A DNA stretch of 64,000 bases from Bordetella sp. LUAb4 (GTDB taxonomy: Bacteria > Pseudomonadota > Gammaproteobacteria > Burkholderiales > Burkholderiaceae_B). Below are positions 43,348-51,516 of the stretch, piece by piece. The position numbers were made by a program, and so were the translations under genes. Location: contig NZ_JAHPZX010000002.1 of assembly GCF_021325795.1 (NCBI RefSeq), positions 1,302,001 to 1,366,000 on the forward strand, given 5' to 3'. Numbering within the stretch: position 1 is the stretch's first letter; each line of letters begins with the position of its first letter. Below the pieces are notes generated by a model. It did no database searches. It was not told the DNA's origin and saw only the letters and a list, made by a program, of their open reading frames with translations.

Positions 43348-44451
43348 ATGACCGCCATACGTATCGACAACCTTACTTGCACCTTCGGCGAGCTGCGTGC
43401 CGTCGACGGTATTTCCGCAACGATCGAGCATGGCGAGTTGTTCACCCTGCTGGGCCCGTCCGGCTGTGGCAAGACCACGCTGCTGCGCTCGATCGCCGGC
43501 TTCAATGATGTCAACACCGGCAGTATCTGGTTGGGAGACAAGCGCATCGACAGCCTGCCGGCGCATCAGCGCAATATCGGCATGGTGTTCCAGAACTATG
43601 CGATCTTCCCCAATCTGAATGTGGCGGACAACGTCGCGTACGGACTGCGGGCGCGCCGGGTGCCCGCGGCGGACATCGCCACGCGCGTCGAGAAGGCCTT
43701 GCAGCGCGTGCGGCTGGAAGGCTACGGCACGCGCTGGCCGCATCAGATGTCCGGTGGACAGTTGCAGCGCGTGGCCATCGCGCGCGCCCTGGTCATCGAG
43801 CCGGCGGTGTTGCTGTTCGATGAACCGCTGTCGAACCTGGATGCGCAGCTGCGCACCGAAATGCGGGTCGAGATCCGGCGGCTGCAGCAGTCGCTCGGCT
43901 TGACCGCGGTGTACGTCACGCACGACCAGGAGGAAGCCCTGGCCATCTCCGACCGCGTCGCCGTCTTGCGCGGCGGCCGCATCGAGCAGGTGGGATCGCC
44001 GGAAGAGATCTACCGGCAACCGAAAACGCCTTTCGTGGCGAGCTTCCTGGGCGGCACCAATATGCTGCCCGGCGTGGCGGGTGCCTTCGACGGCGCGGTG
44101 ACACCTGTCGCAGCATGTGGAGCGACGATTGCCGTGCCGGGCCGGATAGCGGACGCCGGCAGCAAGGTGCTGTTATCGATCCGACCAGAGGCTTTACGGG
44201 TGGCCGACGGCGGGAGTGCCGGCACGAGCGGCGCCGACGGCAACCGTGGCGCGGCCCATGGCACGCCCCTGCAAGCCAAGCTGGTGCTGCGCGAATTCCT
44301 GGGGCAGATCCAGCGCCTGCACGCCGAGCTGCCCGACGGCACGCCGCTGCGTGTATCGGCCCTGGGCGCGACGATGATGGGCGTGCGGGAGGGTGCGACC
44401 TTCGGCCTGGCCTACGATCCCGCGCAAATCGTGGCGTTTCCCGCGCCATGA
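43348..44451 (+). CDS. ABC importer ATPase (FbpC/PotA-like)
   Basis: 367 residues. Walker A GPSGCGKTTLL, Q-loop VFQNYAIFPNL, signature MSGGQLQRVAIARAL, Walker B VLLFDEPLSNLDAQL, switch His in THDQEEALAISD. The C-terminal TOBE-like regulatory domain (about 240-367) is Ala-rich. It follows the binding protein by 4 bp and overlaps the permease gene by 4 bp (ATGA). The ATPase is of the spermidine/iron/phosphonate importer class. Confidence 0.92.
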   Translation: MTAIRIDNLTCTFGELRAVDGISATIEHGELFTLLGPSGCGKTTLLRSIAGFNDVNTGSIWLGDKRIDSLPAHQRNIGMVFQNYAIFPNLNVADNVAYGLRARRVPAADIATRVEKALQRVRLEGYGTRWPHQMSGGQLQRVAIARALVIEPAVLLFDEPLSNLDAQLRTEMRVEIRRLQQSLGLTAVYVTHDQEEALAISDRVAVLRGGRIEQVGSPEEIYRQPKTPFVASFLGGTNMLPGVAGAFDGAVTPVAACGATIAVPGRIADAGSKVLLSIRPEALRVADGGSAGTSGADGNRGAAHGTPLQAKLVLREFLGQIQRLHAELPDGTPLRVSALGATMMGVREGATFGLAYDPAQIVAFPAP

Positions 44452-46085
44452 AGGGATTCCGCCTCTCCATCACCGCCATCGCCCTGGTATTGCTGGCGAT
44501 CTTCCTGCTGTATCCGCTGGCCCTGGTATTGGACACCAGCCTGCGGGTAGAGGGCAGCGGGACGCTCACCCTGGCGAATTACGCGAAGGTGTTCTCCAGC
44601 GCCTACTACACCAACAGCGTCATCAACAGCCTGACCGCGGGCGTGCTGGCCACGCTGTGCGCCACGGCGTTGGCCGTGCCGCTGGCGTTCTGCCTGGCGC
44701 GCGTCAACCTGCCGGGACGCACGGTGCTGCTGACATTGGCTTCGCTGCCTTTGGGCCTGCCGTCCTTCGTGGCCGCCTATGCGCTGGTGCTGTTGTTCGG
44801 CCATGCCGGCGTGGTGACCACGGCACTGCGGGATATCGGCCTGCCCATCGGGTCGATCTACGGCATGCCCGGCATCGTCATCGTGTTCACGCTGACGCTG
44901 TATCCCTACGTGCTGATGCCCACCATCGCGGGGTTCAAGGCCATCGATATCTCGGTGGAGGAAGCCGCGCGCAATCTGGGAGGATCGCGTTTCCACGTGT
45001 TCCGCACGGTGCTGCTGCCAGTGGTGATGCCCGCCGTATTGGCCGGCGCGCTGCTGGTGTTCATCGAGACCCTGGAAAACTTCGGCGTACCGGCCGTGCT
45101 GGCGGAAGACAAGCCCTTCCTGGCCGTGGACATCTTCAAGCTGTTCGCGGGCGAGGCCGACAGCAATCCGGCTGCCGCGGGCGCCTTGAGCGTGCTGCTG
45201 ATCGCGGGAACCTCCGTGGTGTTGCTGATCCAGCGCCGCTACCTGGGCAAGCGCCGCTTCACCACCAATGCACGGTCGGCGCCGCCGCCGCTGCCCCTGT
45301 CACGCGGCTGGCGATTCGCCGCGGCGGCGTATTGCTGGGGCATGGTCTCGATTTCGCTGCTGCCGTTTGCCGCGGTGTTGATGATCTCCTTCCTGAAGTT
45401 TCGCGGACCGGTCCTGCATTGGCAGGCCAGCCTGGGCAACTATGTCGAGCTGATCGCGGGTTCGTATCAACCGCTGTACAACACGCTGATCCTGGCCAGC
45501 GTGACGGCGGTCGTCGCCACCTTGATCGGTGCGCCGATCGGCTACGTGGTCGCGCGCCATCGCAGCCGCTTGACCGGTGTGCTGGACATGGTGGGCATGG
45601 TGCCCTTCGCCGTGTCGGGCACGGTATTGGGCATAGGCCTGATCCTGGCCTTCAACGAGCGGCCCTTGATGCTGACCGGCGGCTGGTTGATCCTGGTCAT
45701 CGCCTACGTGGTGCGCAAGCTGCCTTTTGCGATCCGCTCGGCGTCGGCCATCGTGCACCAGATCGAACCGAGTCTGGAAGAGGCGTCGATCAGTCTGGGG
45801 GTGTCGCCCATGCGGACCTTTGCCACGTTGACGGTGCCGCTGATGATGAGCGGCCTGGTCGGCAGCGTCATCCTGGTGTGGATCACCGTGGCGTCGGAAT
45901 TGAGTTCGACCATCGTGCTTTACACCAGCAAATGGTCGACCATGACCGTGCGCATGTACCAGTTCCTGGAAGGCACCGCGCCGGGCACCGCCACGGCGGC
46001 GGCGGCTGTGCTGATCCTGTTCACCGCCGTGCCGCTGCTGCTGGTGAATCGCCGCCTGCGGCGCCAGGATGGGACTTTTCTTTAG
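44448..46085 (+). CDS. ABC importer permease with two BPD domains (FbpB-like)
   Basis: 545 residues, about 12 transmembrane segments as two fused permease units, each with the EAA motif: VEEAARNLGGSRFHVFRTVLLPVVMP in the first and LEEASISLGVSPMRTFATLTVPLM in the second. The ATG overlaps the ATPase stop (ATGA). It completes the binding protein-ATPase-permease set. The 3' end leads straight into a 12-bp tandem repeat and the threonine-aldolase-like gene. Confidence 0.9.
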   Translation: MKGFRLSITAIALVLLAIFLLYPLALVLDTSLRVEGSGTLTLANYAKVFSSAYYTNSVINSLTAGVLATLCATALAVPLAFCLARVNLPGRTVLLTLASLPLGLPSFVAAYALVLLFGHAGVVTTALRDIGLPIGSIYGMPGIVIVFTLTLYPYVLMPTIAGFKAIDISVEEAARNLGGSRFHVFRTVLLPVVMPAVLAGALLVFIETLENFGVPAVLAEDKPFLAVDIFKLFAGEADSNPAAAGALSVLLIAGTSVVLLIQRRYLGKRRFTTNARSAPPPLPLSRGWRFAAAAYCWGMVSISLLPFAAVLMISFLKFRGPVLHWQASLGNYVELIAGSYQPLYNTLILASVTAVVATLIGAPIGYVVARHRSRLTGVLDMVGMVPFAVSGTVLGIGLILAFNERPLMLTGGWLILVIAYVVRKLPFAIRSASAIVHQIEPSLEEASISLGVSPMRTFATLTVPLMMSGLVGSVILVWITVASELSSTIVLYTSKWSTMTVRMYQFLEGTAPGTATAAAAVLILFTAVPLLLVNRRLRRQDGTFL

Positions 46086-46095
46086 GGTTTGAGGC

Positions 46096-46179
46096 TTGGT
46101 TGCGGGCTTCGAACAAAGCTTCGATCAGGGCATGGATCAGAGCTTCGATAAGGGCTTCGATAAGGGCCTCGATCAAGGC
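46096..46179. repeat. 12-bp tandem repeat between permease and aldolase genes
   Basis: Seven consecutive 12-mers, the last six clear: ttcgaacaaagc (46108), ttcgatcagggc (46120), atggatcagagc (46132), ttcgataagggc (46144), ttcgataagggc (46156), ctcgatcaaggc (46168). In the plus frame continuous with the aldolase it would read A-S-I-R repeats; on the minus strand it would read E-A-L-I. No start codon with a ribosome site reads into it. Confidence 0.9.
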
Positions 46180-46204
46180 ATTTTTCAATTTCAGGAAGAC
46201 GCTA

Positions 46205-47236
46205 GTGATTCCGACATTTCGCAGTGACAACATCGCCACCGCCCATCCCGCCATCCTGCGTGCCGTCGCCGAGGTGAACCAGGGGCCGGCCGCGGCCTAT
46301 GGTGACGACGACTACAGCGCCTTGATGAATCGCAAGTTCTCCGGGTACTTCGGCACGGACGTGGTGGTGTTTCCGGTGTCGACCGGGACGGCGGCCAATG
46401 CCTTGTCACTGGCCAGCTGCGCGCGGCCCTATGGCGGGATCTACTGCCATCAGGAAGCGCATATCCACACGGCGGAGGGCGGCGCCACCGAGGCCTATAC
46501 AGGCGGCGCGAAGCTGATCCCCCTGCCCGGGGCTGACTACAAGATGTCGCCCGAGGCTTTATCGGATGCCTTGCGGCATGCCGAACGCGGCGTGCGTAAT
46601 CGTCCGCAACCCGATGCCGTGTCGATTACGCAGGCCAGCGAATACGGTACGGTGTACAGCCTGGACGACATCGGCGCCATTGGTACCGCCGCGCGCGAGG
46701 CGGGCATCGTGTTCCACATGGACGGCGCCCGCTTTGCCAACGCCTTGTCGACCCTGGCCTGCGAGCCGGCGGAGATGACGTGGCGGCGCGGGGTGGACAT
46801 CCTGTCCTTTGGCTGCACCAAGAACGGCGGCATGAACACGGAGGCCATCGTGGTGTTCAAGCCCGCGCTGGTCGAGCCCTTGTCGTATCACTTGCGGCGT
46901 GCCGGCCAGACGTGGTCGAAGATGCGTTTTGCCGCCGCGCAGTTGATGGCTTATATCGACAAGGGGCTGCTGCTGGAATTGGCGGGACAGTCCAACGCCT
47001 TGGCGACACGCTTGGGGCGGGAATTGGGTGCCCTGCCCGGTGTCGAATTGGTGGCACCGGTGCAGGCCAACCTGGTATTCCTGCGCCTGCCCCAGACCGC
47101 GATCGACAAGCTGGCCGAGGCTGGAGTGCGCTTTGCCCGCCGGCGCGGGGGCATCATCCGGCTGGTGACGCGGTTCGATGGCAGCCAGGGGGAAGTCGAC
47201 GCGATGGTGGCGTTGACACGGGCGGCCTTGGGCTGA
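46205..47236 (+). CDS. Low-specificity threonine aldolase-like enzyme (beta-eliminating lyase family)
   Basis: 343 residues from GTG 46205 (AGGAAG upstream). PLP fold-type I: FRSDNIATAHPAILRAVAEVN at the start, VFPVSTGTAANALSLA, HIHTAEGGA, FHMDGARFANAL and the PLP lysine in SFGCTKNGGMN. Threonine aldolases cleave threonine or allo-threonine to glycine and acetaldehyde. It ends the ABC importer unit; uptake of a beta-hydroxy amino acid is possible. The open frame continues far upstream, but the first start with a ribosome site is 46205. Confidence 0.85.
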   Translation: MIPTFRSDNIATAHPAILRAVAEVNQGPAAAYGDDDYSALMNRKFSGYFGTDVVVFPVSTGTAANALSLASCARPYGGIYCHQEAHIHTAEGGATEAYTGGAKLIPLPGADYKMSPEALSDALRHAERGVRNRPQPDAVSITQASEYGTVYSLDDIGAIGTAAREAGIVFHMDGARFANALSTLACEPAEMTWRRGVDILSFGCTKNGGMNTEAIVVFKPALVEPLSYHLRRAGQTWSKMRFAAAQLMAYIDKGLLLELAGQSNALATRLGRELGALPGVELVAPVQANLVFLRLPQTAIDKLAEAGVRFARRRGGIIRLVTRFDGSQGEVDAMVALTRAALG

Positions 47237-47619
47237 ATTTTGATTCGCCGAGAGAGCCTCTCGCGCGCCCAAGGACGAGCGCCTGCGTTCGATCTGCGTT
47301 GGCGGATGCTTGCCGCATGCGCATGGTTGGATCACCGGACGATGGCTTAGACCTGGTTTTTACTTACTCAATGTTCGGAACGTATCTTCCGCGCTGGCTT
47401 TTTGCCAAATGCGCCTGGAGCGTGGCCCGCAGGGCGCGCTAGGTGCGAAACAGCGGGGCCGGAGATAACTCTCCTATTTACTTTGCCTCCACTTCTTATA
47501 AAAATCGATACGACACGTCGAGTCGGTTTTTTATTGGACTGACCGGCTTCTTCCATTTACGCCACCAATACGCCTGATACGCGGGCCTGGGCGGCAAGAA
47601 TTCAAAAGGAGCGTATTGA
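47237..47619. other. Intergenic region between aldolase and SDR genes
   Basis: 383 bp. Just after the aldolase stop, CGAGAG-AGC-CTCTCG (47249-47263) forms a short hairpin. The rest holds no recognisable gene; from about 47470 to 47560 the base composition is AT-richer (actttgcctccacttctt; ttttttattgg), which may hold the SDR promoter. The SDR gene has GGAGCG ahead of its start. Confidence 0.4.
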
Positions 47620-48324
47620 ATGACCACGGAAAAAGTAGCGCTGATCACGGCGGGCGGCAGCGGCATGGGTGCCGCGGCTGCGCGGCGCCTGGCCGCTGAT
47701 GGCTTTCACGTCGCGATCCTGTCCTCGTCGGGCAAGGGCGCGGCCCTGGCAGCCGAGTTGAAAGGCATCGGTGTGACCGGTTCGAACCAGTCCAAGGACG
47801 ATCTGGCCAAGCTGGTCGATCAGGCGGTGTCCAAGTGGGGCCGGGTCGATGTGCTGGTGAATAGCGCGGGCCATGGCCCCAAGGGTCCGCTGCTGGACAT
47901 CACGGATGAAGACTGGCACAAGGGCATGGACACCTACTTTCTGAACGTCGTGCGCCCTACTCGGCTGGTCACGCCCATCATGCGCCAGCAGAAATCCGGT
48001 GTGATTCTCAACATCTCGTCCGCCTGGGTGTTCGAGCCGTCGGAGATGTTTCCCACGTCCGCCGCCTTCCGCGCCGCGCTGGCGTCCTTCACCAAGATCT
48101 TCACGGACAACGAAGCCAAGAACAATATCCGCATGAACAACGTGCTGCCGGGTTGGATAGACAGCCTGCCGAAGACCGAAGAGCGGCGCTCGGCGGTCCC
48201 CATGCAGCGCTACGGCACCAGCGAAGAAATCGCCGCCACCATCGCGTTCCTGGCCTCCGACGGCGCCGCCTACATCACCGGCCAAAACATCCGCGTCGAC
48301 GGCGGCTTGATGCGCAGCGTTTGA
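47620..48324 (+). CDS. SDR family oxidoreductase with altered catalytic motif
   Basis: 234 residues. Rossmann nucleotide site TAGGSGMGAAAARRLA at residues 10-25; NSAGHG; C-terminal INxxxPG-like MNNVLPGWIDSLPK; end EEIAATIAFLASDGAAYITGQNIRVDGG. The catalytic YxxxK of SDRs is replaced: the aligned stretch PTSAAFRAALASFTK has Ser and Arg (SxxxR). Related uncharacterised SDRs share this. It may therefore bind a nucleotide without classical catalysis. Single gene; downstream is a toxin-antitoxin-like pair on the other strand. Confidence 0.75.
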   Translation: MTTEKVALITAGGSGMGAAAARRLAADGFHVAILSSSGKGAALAAELKGIGVTGSNQSKDDLAKLVDQAVSKWGRVDVLVNSAGHGPKGPLLDITDEDWHKGMDTYFLNVVRPTRLVTPIMRQQKSGVILNISSAWVFEPSEMFPTSAAFRAALASFTKIFTDNEAKNNIRMNNVLPGWIDSLPKTEERRSAVPMQRYGTSEEIAATIAFLASDGAAYITGQNIRVDGGLMRSV

Positions 48325-48328
48325 AATA

Positions 48329-48706
48329 TCAAGCCGCCTTGCGCAGGTTGCTCGATAGGTGAACATCGACATGGATGTCGGCGTATGGACACAACAATGC
48401 GCCGGCCTCATCTCGTTCCAGCAATCCAAGCTCGACCAAGGCTTGTGCATCCTGATGTACACGGCGGACGTCCCTGCCCAGTCGCCTTGCGAGCTCCCGG
48501 ACGCCAACCACGCCGGCGCCCATCAGCTCGCGGGTCATATCCCAACGCAGCTCCGTCAACTGTCCAAAAAATGCGCCAGGCGATTCAAAGTTGAGTGTTT
48601 CTCCTTGGTACTCTCCCGACTTCGCCGCCGCGGACGCGCGTTTCCCCGCCTCCGCAAGAAAGCGACGCCAGTCCTTATTCATCGTGATCGTGAGTGTGCG
48701 TTCCAT
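48329..48706 (-). CDS. TumA-like antitoxin (HVO_A0114-type winged-helix protein)
   Basis: 125 residues from ATG 48706 (GGAGG 8 bases upstream; ATG 48712 would add two). The C-terminal winged helix VGVRELARRLGRDVRRVHQDAQALVELGLLERDEAGALLCPY matches HVO_A0114-type regulators, which pair with TumE-like toxins. It starts by overlapping the end of the toxin-like frame (48709). The N-terminal half (MERTLTITMNKDWRRFLAEAGKRAS) probably binds the toxin or dimerises. It appears intact while the toxin is not. Confidence 0.7.
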   Translation of the reverse strand: MERTLTITMNKDWRRFLAEAGKRASAAAKSGEYQGETLNFESPGAFFGQLTELRWDMTRELMGAGVVGVRELARRLGRDVRRVHQDAQALVELGLLERDEAGALLCPYADIHVDVHLSSNLRKAA

Positions 48707-48708
48707 GG

Positions 48709-48986
48709 TCATTCCCTCCGCTTGTTCACTTCCACCGCGAAGTCTTCAAGCAGTTGCGCCACGCCTTTGAATTGGTACGGTCGCTCTACCCTACCCAAAT
48801 GCATGTGATCGCCTTTACCGCGTTCATTATCAAACCCCACAACCCGTAGCCCATTTCGGACATACACAAGCCGATAAGCCGTGGCACGTAGGAGGTACGG
48901 GCTCTGGAACTTGCCAGATAACAATTTGCAGAATGCTGCCATCAGCATCCACGCTTTTTTTCGCTGACGATAAGTTTAGCGCGCAT
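48709..48986 (-). pseudogene. TumE-like toxin (DUF6516) disrupted by frameshifts
   Basis: Three successive reading frames supply a full TumE-like sequence: MRAKLIVSEK from ATG 48986; then VDADGSILQIVIWQVPEPVPPT in the next frame; then YRLVYVRNGLRVVGFDNERGKGDHMHLG and the tail to 48709. The first shift is at an A7 run (48955-48961 plus strand T7), the second at a site with a few bases apparently lost before TATCGGCTTGTG. The only continuous frame (79 residues from 48948) has a nonsense N-terminus. A sequencing error at the homopolymer cannot be excluded for the first shift. Confidence 0.65.
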
Positions 48987-49004
48987 GTTGGCAAAAATGC
49001 CAAC
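48987..49004. promoter_or_regulatory. Palindrome abutting the toxin-like start (putative operator)
   Basis: GTTGGCA-AAAA-TGCCAAC is an 18-bp perfect palindrome immediately upstream of the ATG at 48986. It is well placed for autorepression by the TumA-like protein. Confidence 0.65.
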
Positions 49005-49204
49005 AAATTGAGCGCCGCTTTTTTGCTCGGGCGCCGTGGGCAAACGCTTCGCCCACTACAGCATGGCTAGGTGCCTGACGGGCGGTACGCGTGCGTTAGC
49101 ACCAGAATGGGGGTGGCGTGTTCCGTGGCGAGTGGATCAATTCGTCCTGCCTTTACGGGAAAGTCTGGAGTTACCACGAGGTAGAACTCGCCCGCTTTTG
49201 GATT

Positions 49205-50659
49205 TCACAAATACGGCGTGGCCAGCCAGATGATCTTGTTGCGCAGGCGTTTGCTGAACGACAGGGCTTTCAAGGCTTCCAGGGTCTGGGGCCTGGCGGT
49301 GGCGATGGCGGCATCGATGCGGGCGCTGATCCAGCTGGCGATTTCGCGGTCGTAGATTTCGGTGTCCAGTTCGAAATTCAAGCGCAGGCTGCGTGGGTCC
49401 AGGTTCGATGAACCGGTGTAGGCCCAGGCGTCGTCCACGGTCAACAGCTTGGAATGGTCGAAGGCGCCGCTGGTGCGCCAGACCAGGCACCCATACCGTA
49501 TGAGCTGGTCGATCTGCGCCATCATGGCGTAGTCGACCAGACGCAGGTTGTTCTTGCCCGGAATCACGATATCGACGCGCACCCCGCGGCGCGCGGCCGT
49601 GGCCATGGCGCCGATCAGCGTCTGGTCGGGCAGGAAGTAAGGTGACTGGATGCGCACGTGGCGTTGTGCGACCGCCAGCGCGCCCAACAAAACGTCATGG
49701 GTGCTGTTGATCGACCGGTCGGGACCGGACGGCACGCAGCGCACCGCCGTGTTGCCGCGCGGCGCCAGGTCGTCATGAAACCATTCGGGACCGGTCAAGG
49801 ATTCCTGCGTGGTGAAGTCCCAGTCATGCGCGAAGACCGATTGCAACTGGGCGACCACCGGCCCTTCATAGCGGAAGTGCGTGTCGCGGTTGGTGTCGTC
49901 CAGGGACAGCGCGCGCACGAAGGCCGCGCGGATGTTCATGCCGCCGGAAAAGCCGATGCGGCCATCGATCACCAGTATCTTGCGGTGGCTGCGCAGATTG
50001 GCGTATGGCATGCGCAGCACACCCATGGGATTGGTCATGAAGCGCGCGGTTGGCACGCCGTTTTTCTTCAACAGCCGCACGATGGGCGGGTGCGAGTAGC
50101 GCGCGCCGACTGCGTCGATCAAGACGCGGACTTTCACGCCGCGGCGATGTGCTTCGATCAAGGCTTCGGCGATCTCGCAGCCTATGGGATCGTGGTCGAA
50201 GATATAGCTTTGCAGCGCGACGGTCCGCTCCGCTCCCCGTATCGCTTGCAGCATGGCGGGATACGCCTCATCGCCGCCATCCAGAGGCTGCACCAGGTTG
50301 CCGCCCAGCAGCTGGAAGCGGCTGATGCAGTCGGTCAGCGTCGCCAGAGAAGCGAACTGCGGCCCGGCCAACGGCACGACAGCCACGGGTTCGGCCTGTG
50401 GTTCCCGCGCGTAATAGACCATGGCCTCGTCGCGCTGCTGCGACACCCGCGTGAAGCGGATGCGGTTGATCCCCGCCACGAAGTAGGCGGCCGCGCCGAA
50501 CAGCGGCGAGAACAGCAGCAGGCCCACCCAACCGATGGCGGCGCGCACATCGCGCTTGGTCATGGCGGCGTGGATGGCGGCGCCGAAGCCCGCCACGGTG
50601 CTGACCGTGAAGACGATGTGGGGCCAATAGGTGGTCAGCAAATCGTGCAGGTCGGTCAT
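49205..50659 (-). CDS. cls: Cardiolipin synthase (PLD family)
   Basis: 484 residues. Two N-terminal transmembrane segments (about 12-65: VFTVSTVAGFGAAIHAAM, GWVGLLLFSPLFGAAAYFVAG) precede two phospholipase D domains. The HKD motifs are SHRKILVIDG (His225) and DHSKLLTVDDAWAYTGSSNLD; both are complete. The enzyme joins two phosphatidylglycerols to cardiolipin at the inner membrane. The start is ATG 50659 (MTDLHDLL). It is a single gene next to tRNA-His, which is on the opposite strand. Confidence 0.92.
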   Translation of the reverse strand: MTDLHDLLTTYWPHIVFTVSTVAGFGAAIHAAMTKRDVRAAIGWVGLLLFSPLFGAAAYFVAGINRIRFTRVSQQRDEAMVYYAREPQAEPVAVVPLAGPQFASLATLTDCISRFQLLGGNLVQPLDGGDEAYPAMLQAIRGAERTVALQSYIFDHDPIGCEIAEALIEAHRRGVKVRVLIDAVGARYSHPPIVRLLKKNGVPTARFMTNPMGVLRMPYANLRSHRKILVIDGRIGFSGGMNIRAAFVRALSLDDTNRDTHFRYEGPVVAQLQSVFAHDWDFTTQESLTGPEWFHDDLAPRGNTAVRCVPSGPDRSINSTHDVLLGALAVAQRHVRIQSPYFLPDQTLIGAMATAARRGVRVDIVIPGKNNLRLVDYAMMAQIDQLIRYGCLVWRTSGAFDHSKLLTVDDAWAYTGSSNLDPRSLRLNFELDTEIYDREIASWISARIDAAIATARPQTLEALKALSFSKRLRNKIIWLATPYL

Positions 50660-50920
50660 GCGCTGGTGGTGGGCAGGATGGACGGATTGGGAGAGCGGAT
50701 CAAGGGCGGGTAGGCACCACCCGCTCATTCAGCCGGCAGGATAGCAAGCCGGGGCGGAGCGCGGGCGTTCAAGCGGGCAAGCGCCGATCGCGTCCGAACG
50801 CCTGGGCTCGCCCCGCCGCATTTAGGCAGGAGGATAGCAAGCCGCGCACACCCCTGACCTTTAATCGAGGGAGACGCGCTGAGGGAAATGAGGGACTGGA
50901 TACTTTTTTAAAAACCGTGC

Positions 50921-50926
50921 TAGAAT
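50921..50926 (+). promoter_or_regulatory. -10 element of the tRNA-His promoter
   Basis: TAGAAT lies 17 bp upstream of the tRNA (CGTGCTAGAATCTC). The preceding AT-rich run (tactttttta) is followed by GTGC, an extended -10-like context. The -35 is poor. Confidence 0.45.
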
Positions 50927-50942
50927 CTCTTCTCTTTGCAGC

Positions 50943-51019
50943 GGTGGCTGTAGCTCAGTTGGTAGAGTCCTGGATTGTGATTCCAGTTGTCGTGGGTTCG
51001 AGCCCCATCAGCCACCCCA
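50943..51019 (+). tRNA. tRNA-His (GUG anticodon)
   Basis: Acceptor GTGGCTG pairs with CAGCCAC; D arm TAGCTCAGTTGGTAGAG; anticodon stem CTGGA/TCCAG with the GTG anticodon; T arm GTGGGTTCGAGCCCCAT. The extra G at position -1 (50943) and discriminator C73 (51016) are the hallmark of histidine tRNA. The CCA end is encoded (51017-51019). Confidence 0.98.
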
Positions 51020-51037
51020 CCGAATACGTTAAGAATC

Positions 51038-51067
51038 AGGCACTTGGATAACACCAAGTGCCTTTTT
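51038..51067 (+). terminator. Rho-independent terminator after tRNA-His
   Basis: AGGCACTTGG and CCAAGTGCCT form a perfect 10-bp stem with an ATAACA loop, followed by TTTTT. It lies 18 bp after the tRNA. Confidence 0.92.
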
Positions 51068-51231
51068 CTTTGCCTTTTTTCTTTGCCTGTTCATGGCGGC
51101 AAGAATCCACTTTGGTGGCATGCGATCAGGCGCTGGTCGACATCGCACCCGTGGCCGGTCACTGGGCCGCCCCTTCCCCTTAAGCCAAATCCCCTGCCCC
51201 CAAAGCCCGACTAAAGCTGGCTCTCCAGATG

Positions 51232-51516
51232 TCAGTGAGCAGGTCTGACGCAGGTGAACGTGACTTCCGCCTCTTGCGGGGTAAGGCTGCGCACGCCGTG
51301 CGTCTCGACCTTCACGTCAGAGATTTCTTTGCCTTGGGTCTTGCAGTAACTTGAGCCTTTGTTGATGGCCATTGCCTTGACCTCGTTCCAACTAGTCAAG
51401 CCGCCATGCACCTTGGAGCCAACGGTGTACTTGCCATCACCCATTGGCGTTACTTCACTTGTCGATGCACACCCAACCATCGATAACACCGCAGCTATCC
51501 CTACTGCTCGTATCAT
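51232..51516 (-). CDS. Small lipoprotein
   Basis: 94 residues from ATG 51516 (GGGGAGGAGAG upstream). The lipoprotein signal is MIRAVGIAAVLSMVGC, lipobox MVGC. The mature domain has a Gly-rich beginning, VGSKVHGGLTSWNEVKAMAINKGSSYC, and a second half with EAEVTFTCVRP; two conserved cysteines probably pair. Similar short lipoproteins occur in other betaproteobacteria; function unknown. It is transcribed leftwards, away from the ATPase gene. Confidence 0.75.
   Translation of the reverse strand: MIRAVGIAAVLSMVGCASTSEVTPMGDGKYTVGSKVHGGLTSWNEVKAMAINKGSSYCKTQGKEISDVKVETHGVRSLTPQEAEVTFTCVRPAH

Noticed and set aside
44393-47236. Very long plus-strand open frame (947 codons) through the permease and aldolase
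   Set aside because: In the permease part it is a shifted frame of a clear two-domain ABC permease; only its last third is a real gene (aldolase from 46205). High GC removes stops in shadow frames.
49005-49204. Possible gene fragment between the toxin-like start and cls
   Set aside because: Open frames exist but none has a ribosome site or recognisable motif.
50735-50844. Direct repeats (GGCAGGATAGCAAGCCG and GGCAGGAGGATAGCAAGCCG) upstream of cls as attachment sites
   Set aside because: They do not match the tRNA-His 3' end and do not flank any mobile gene; more likely a small local duplication.
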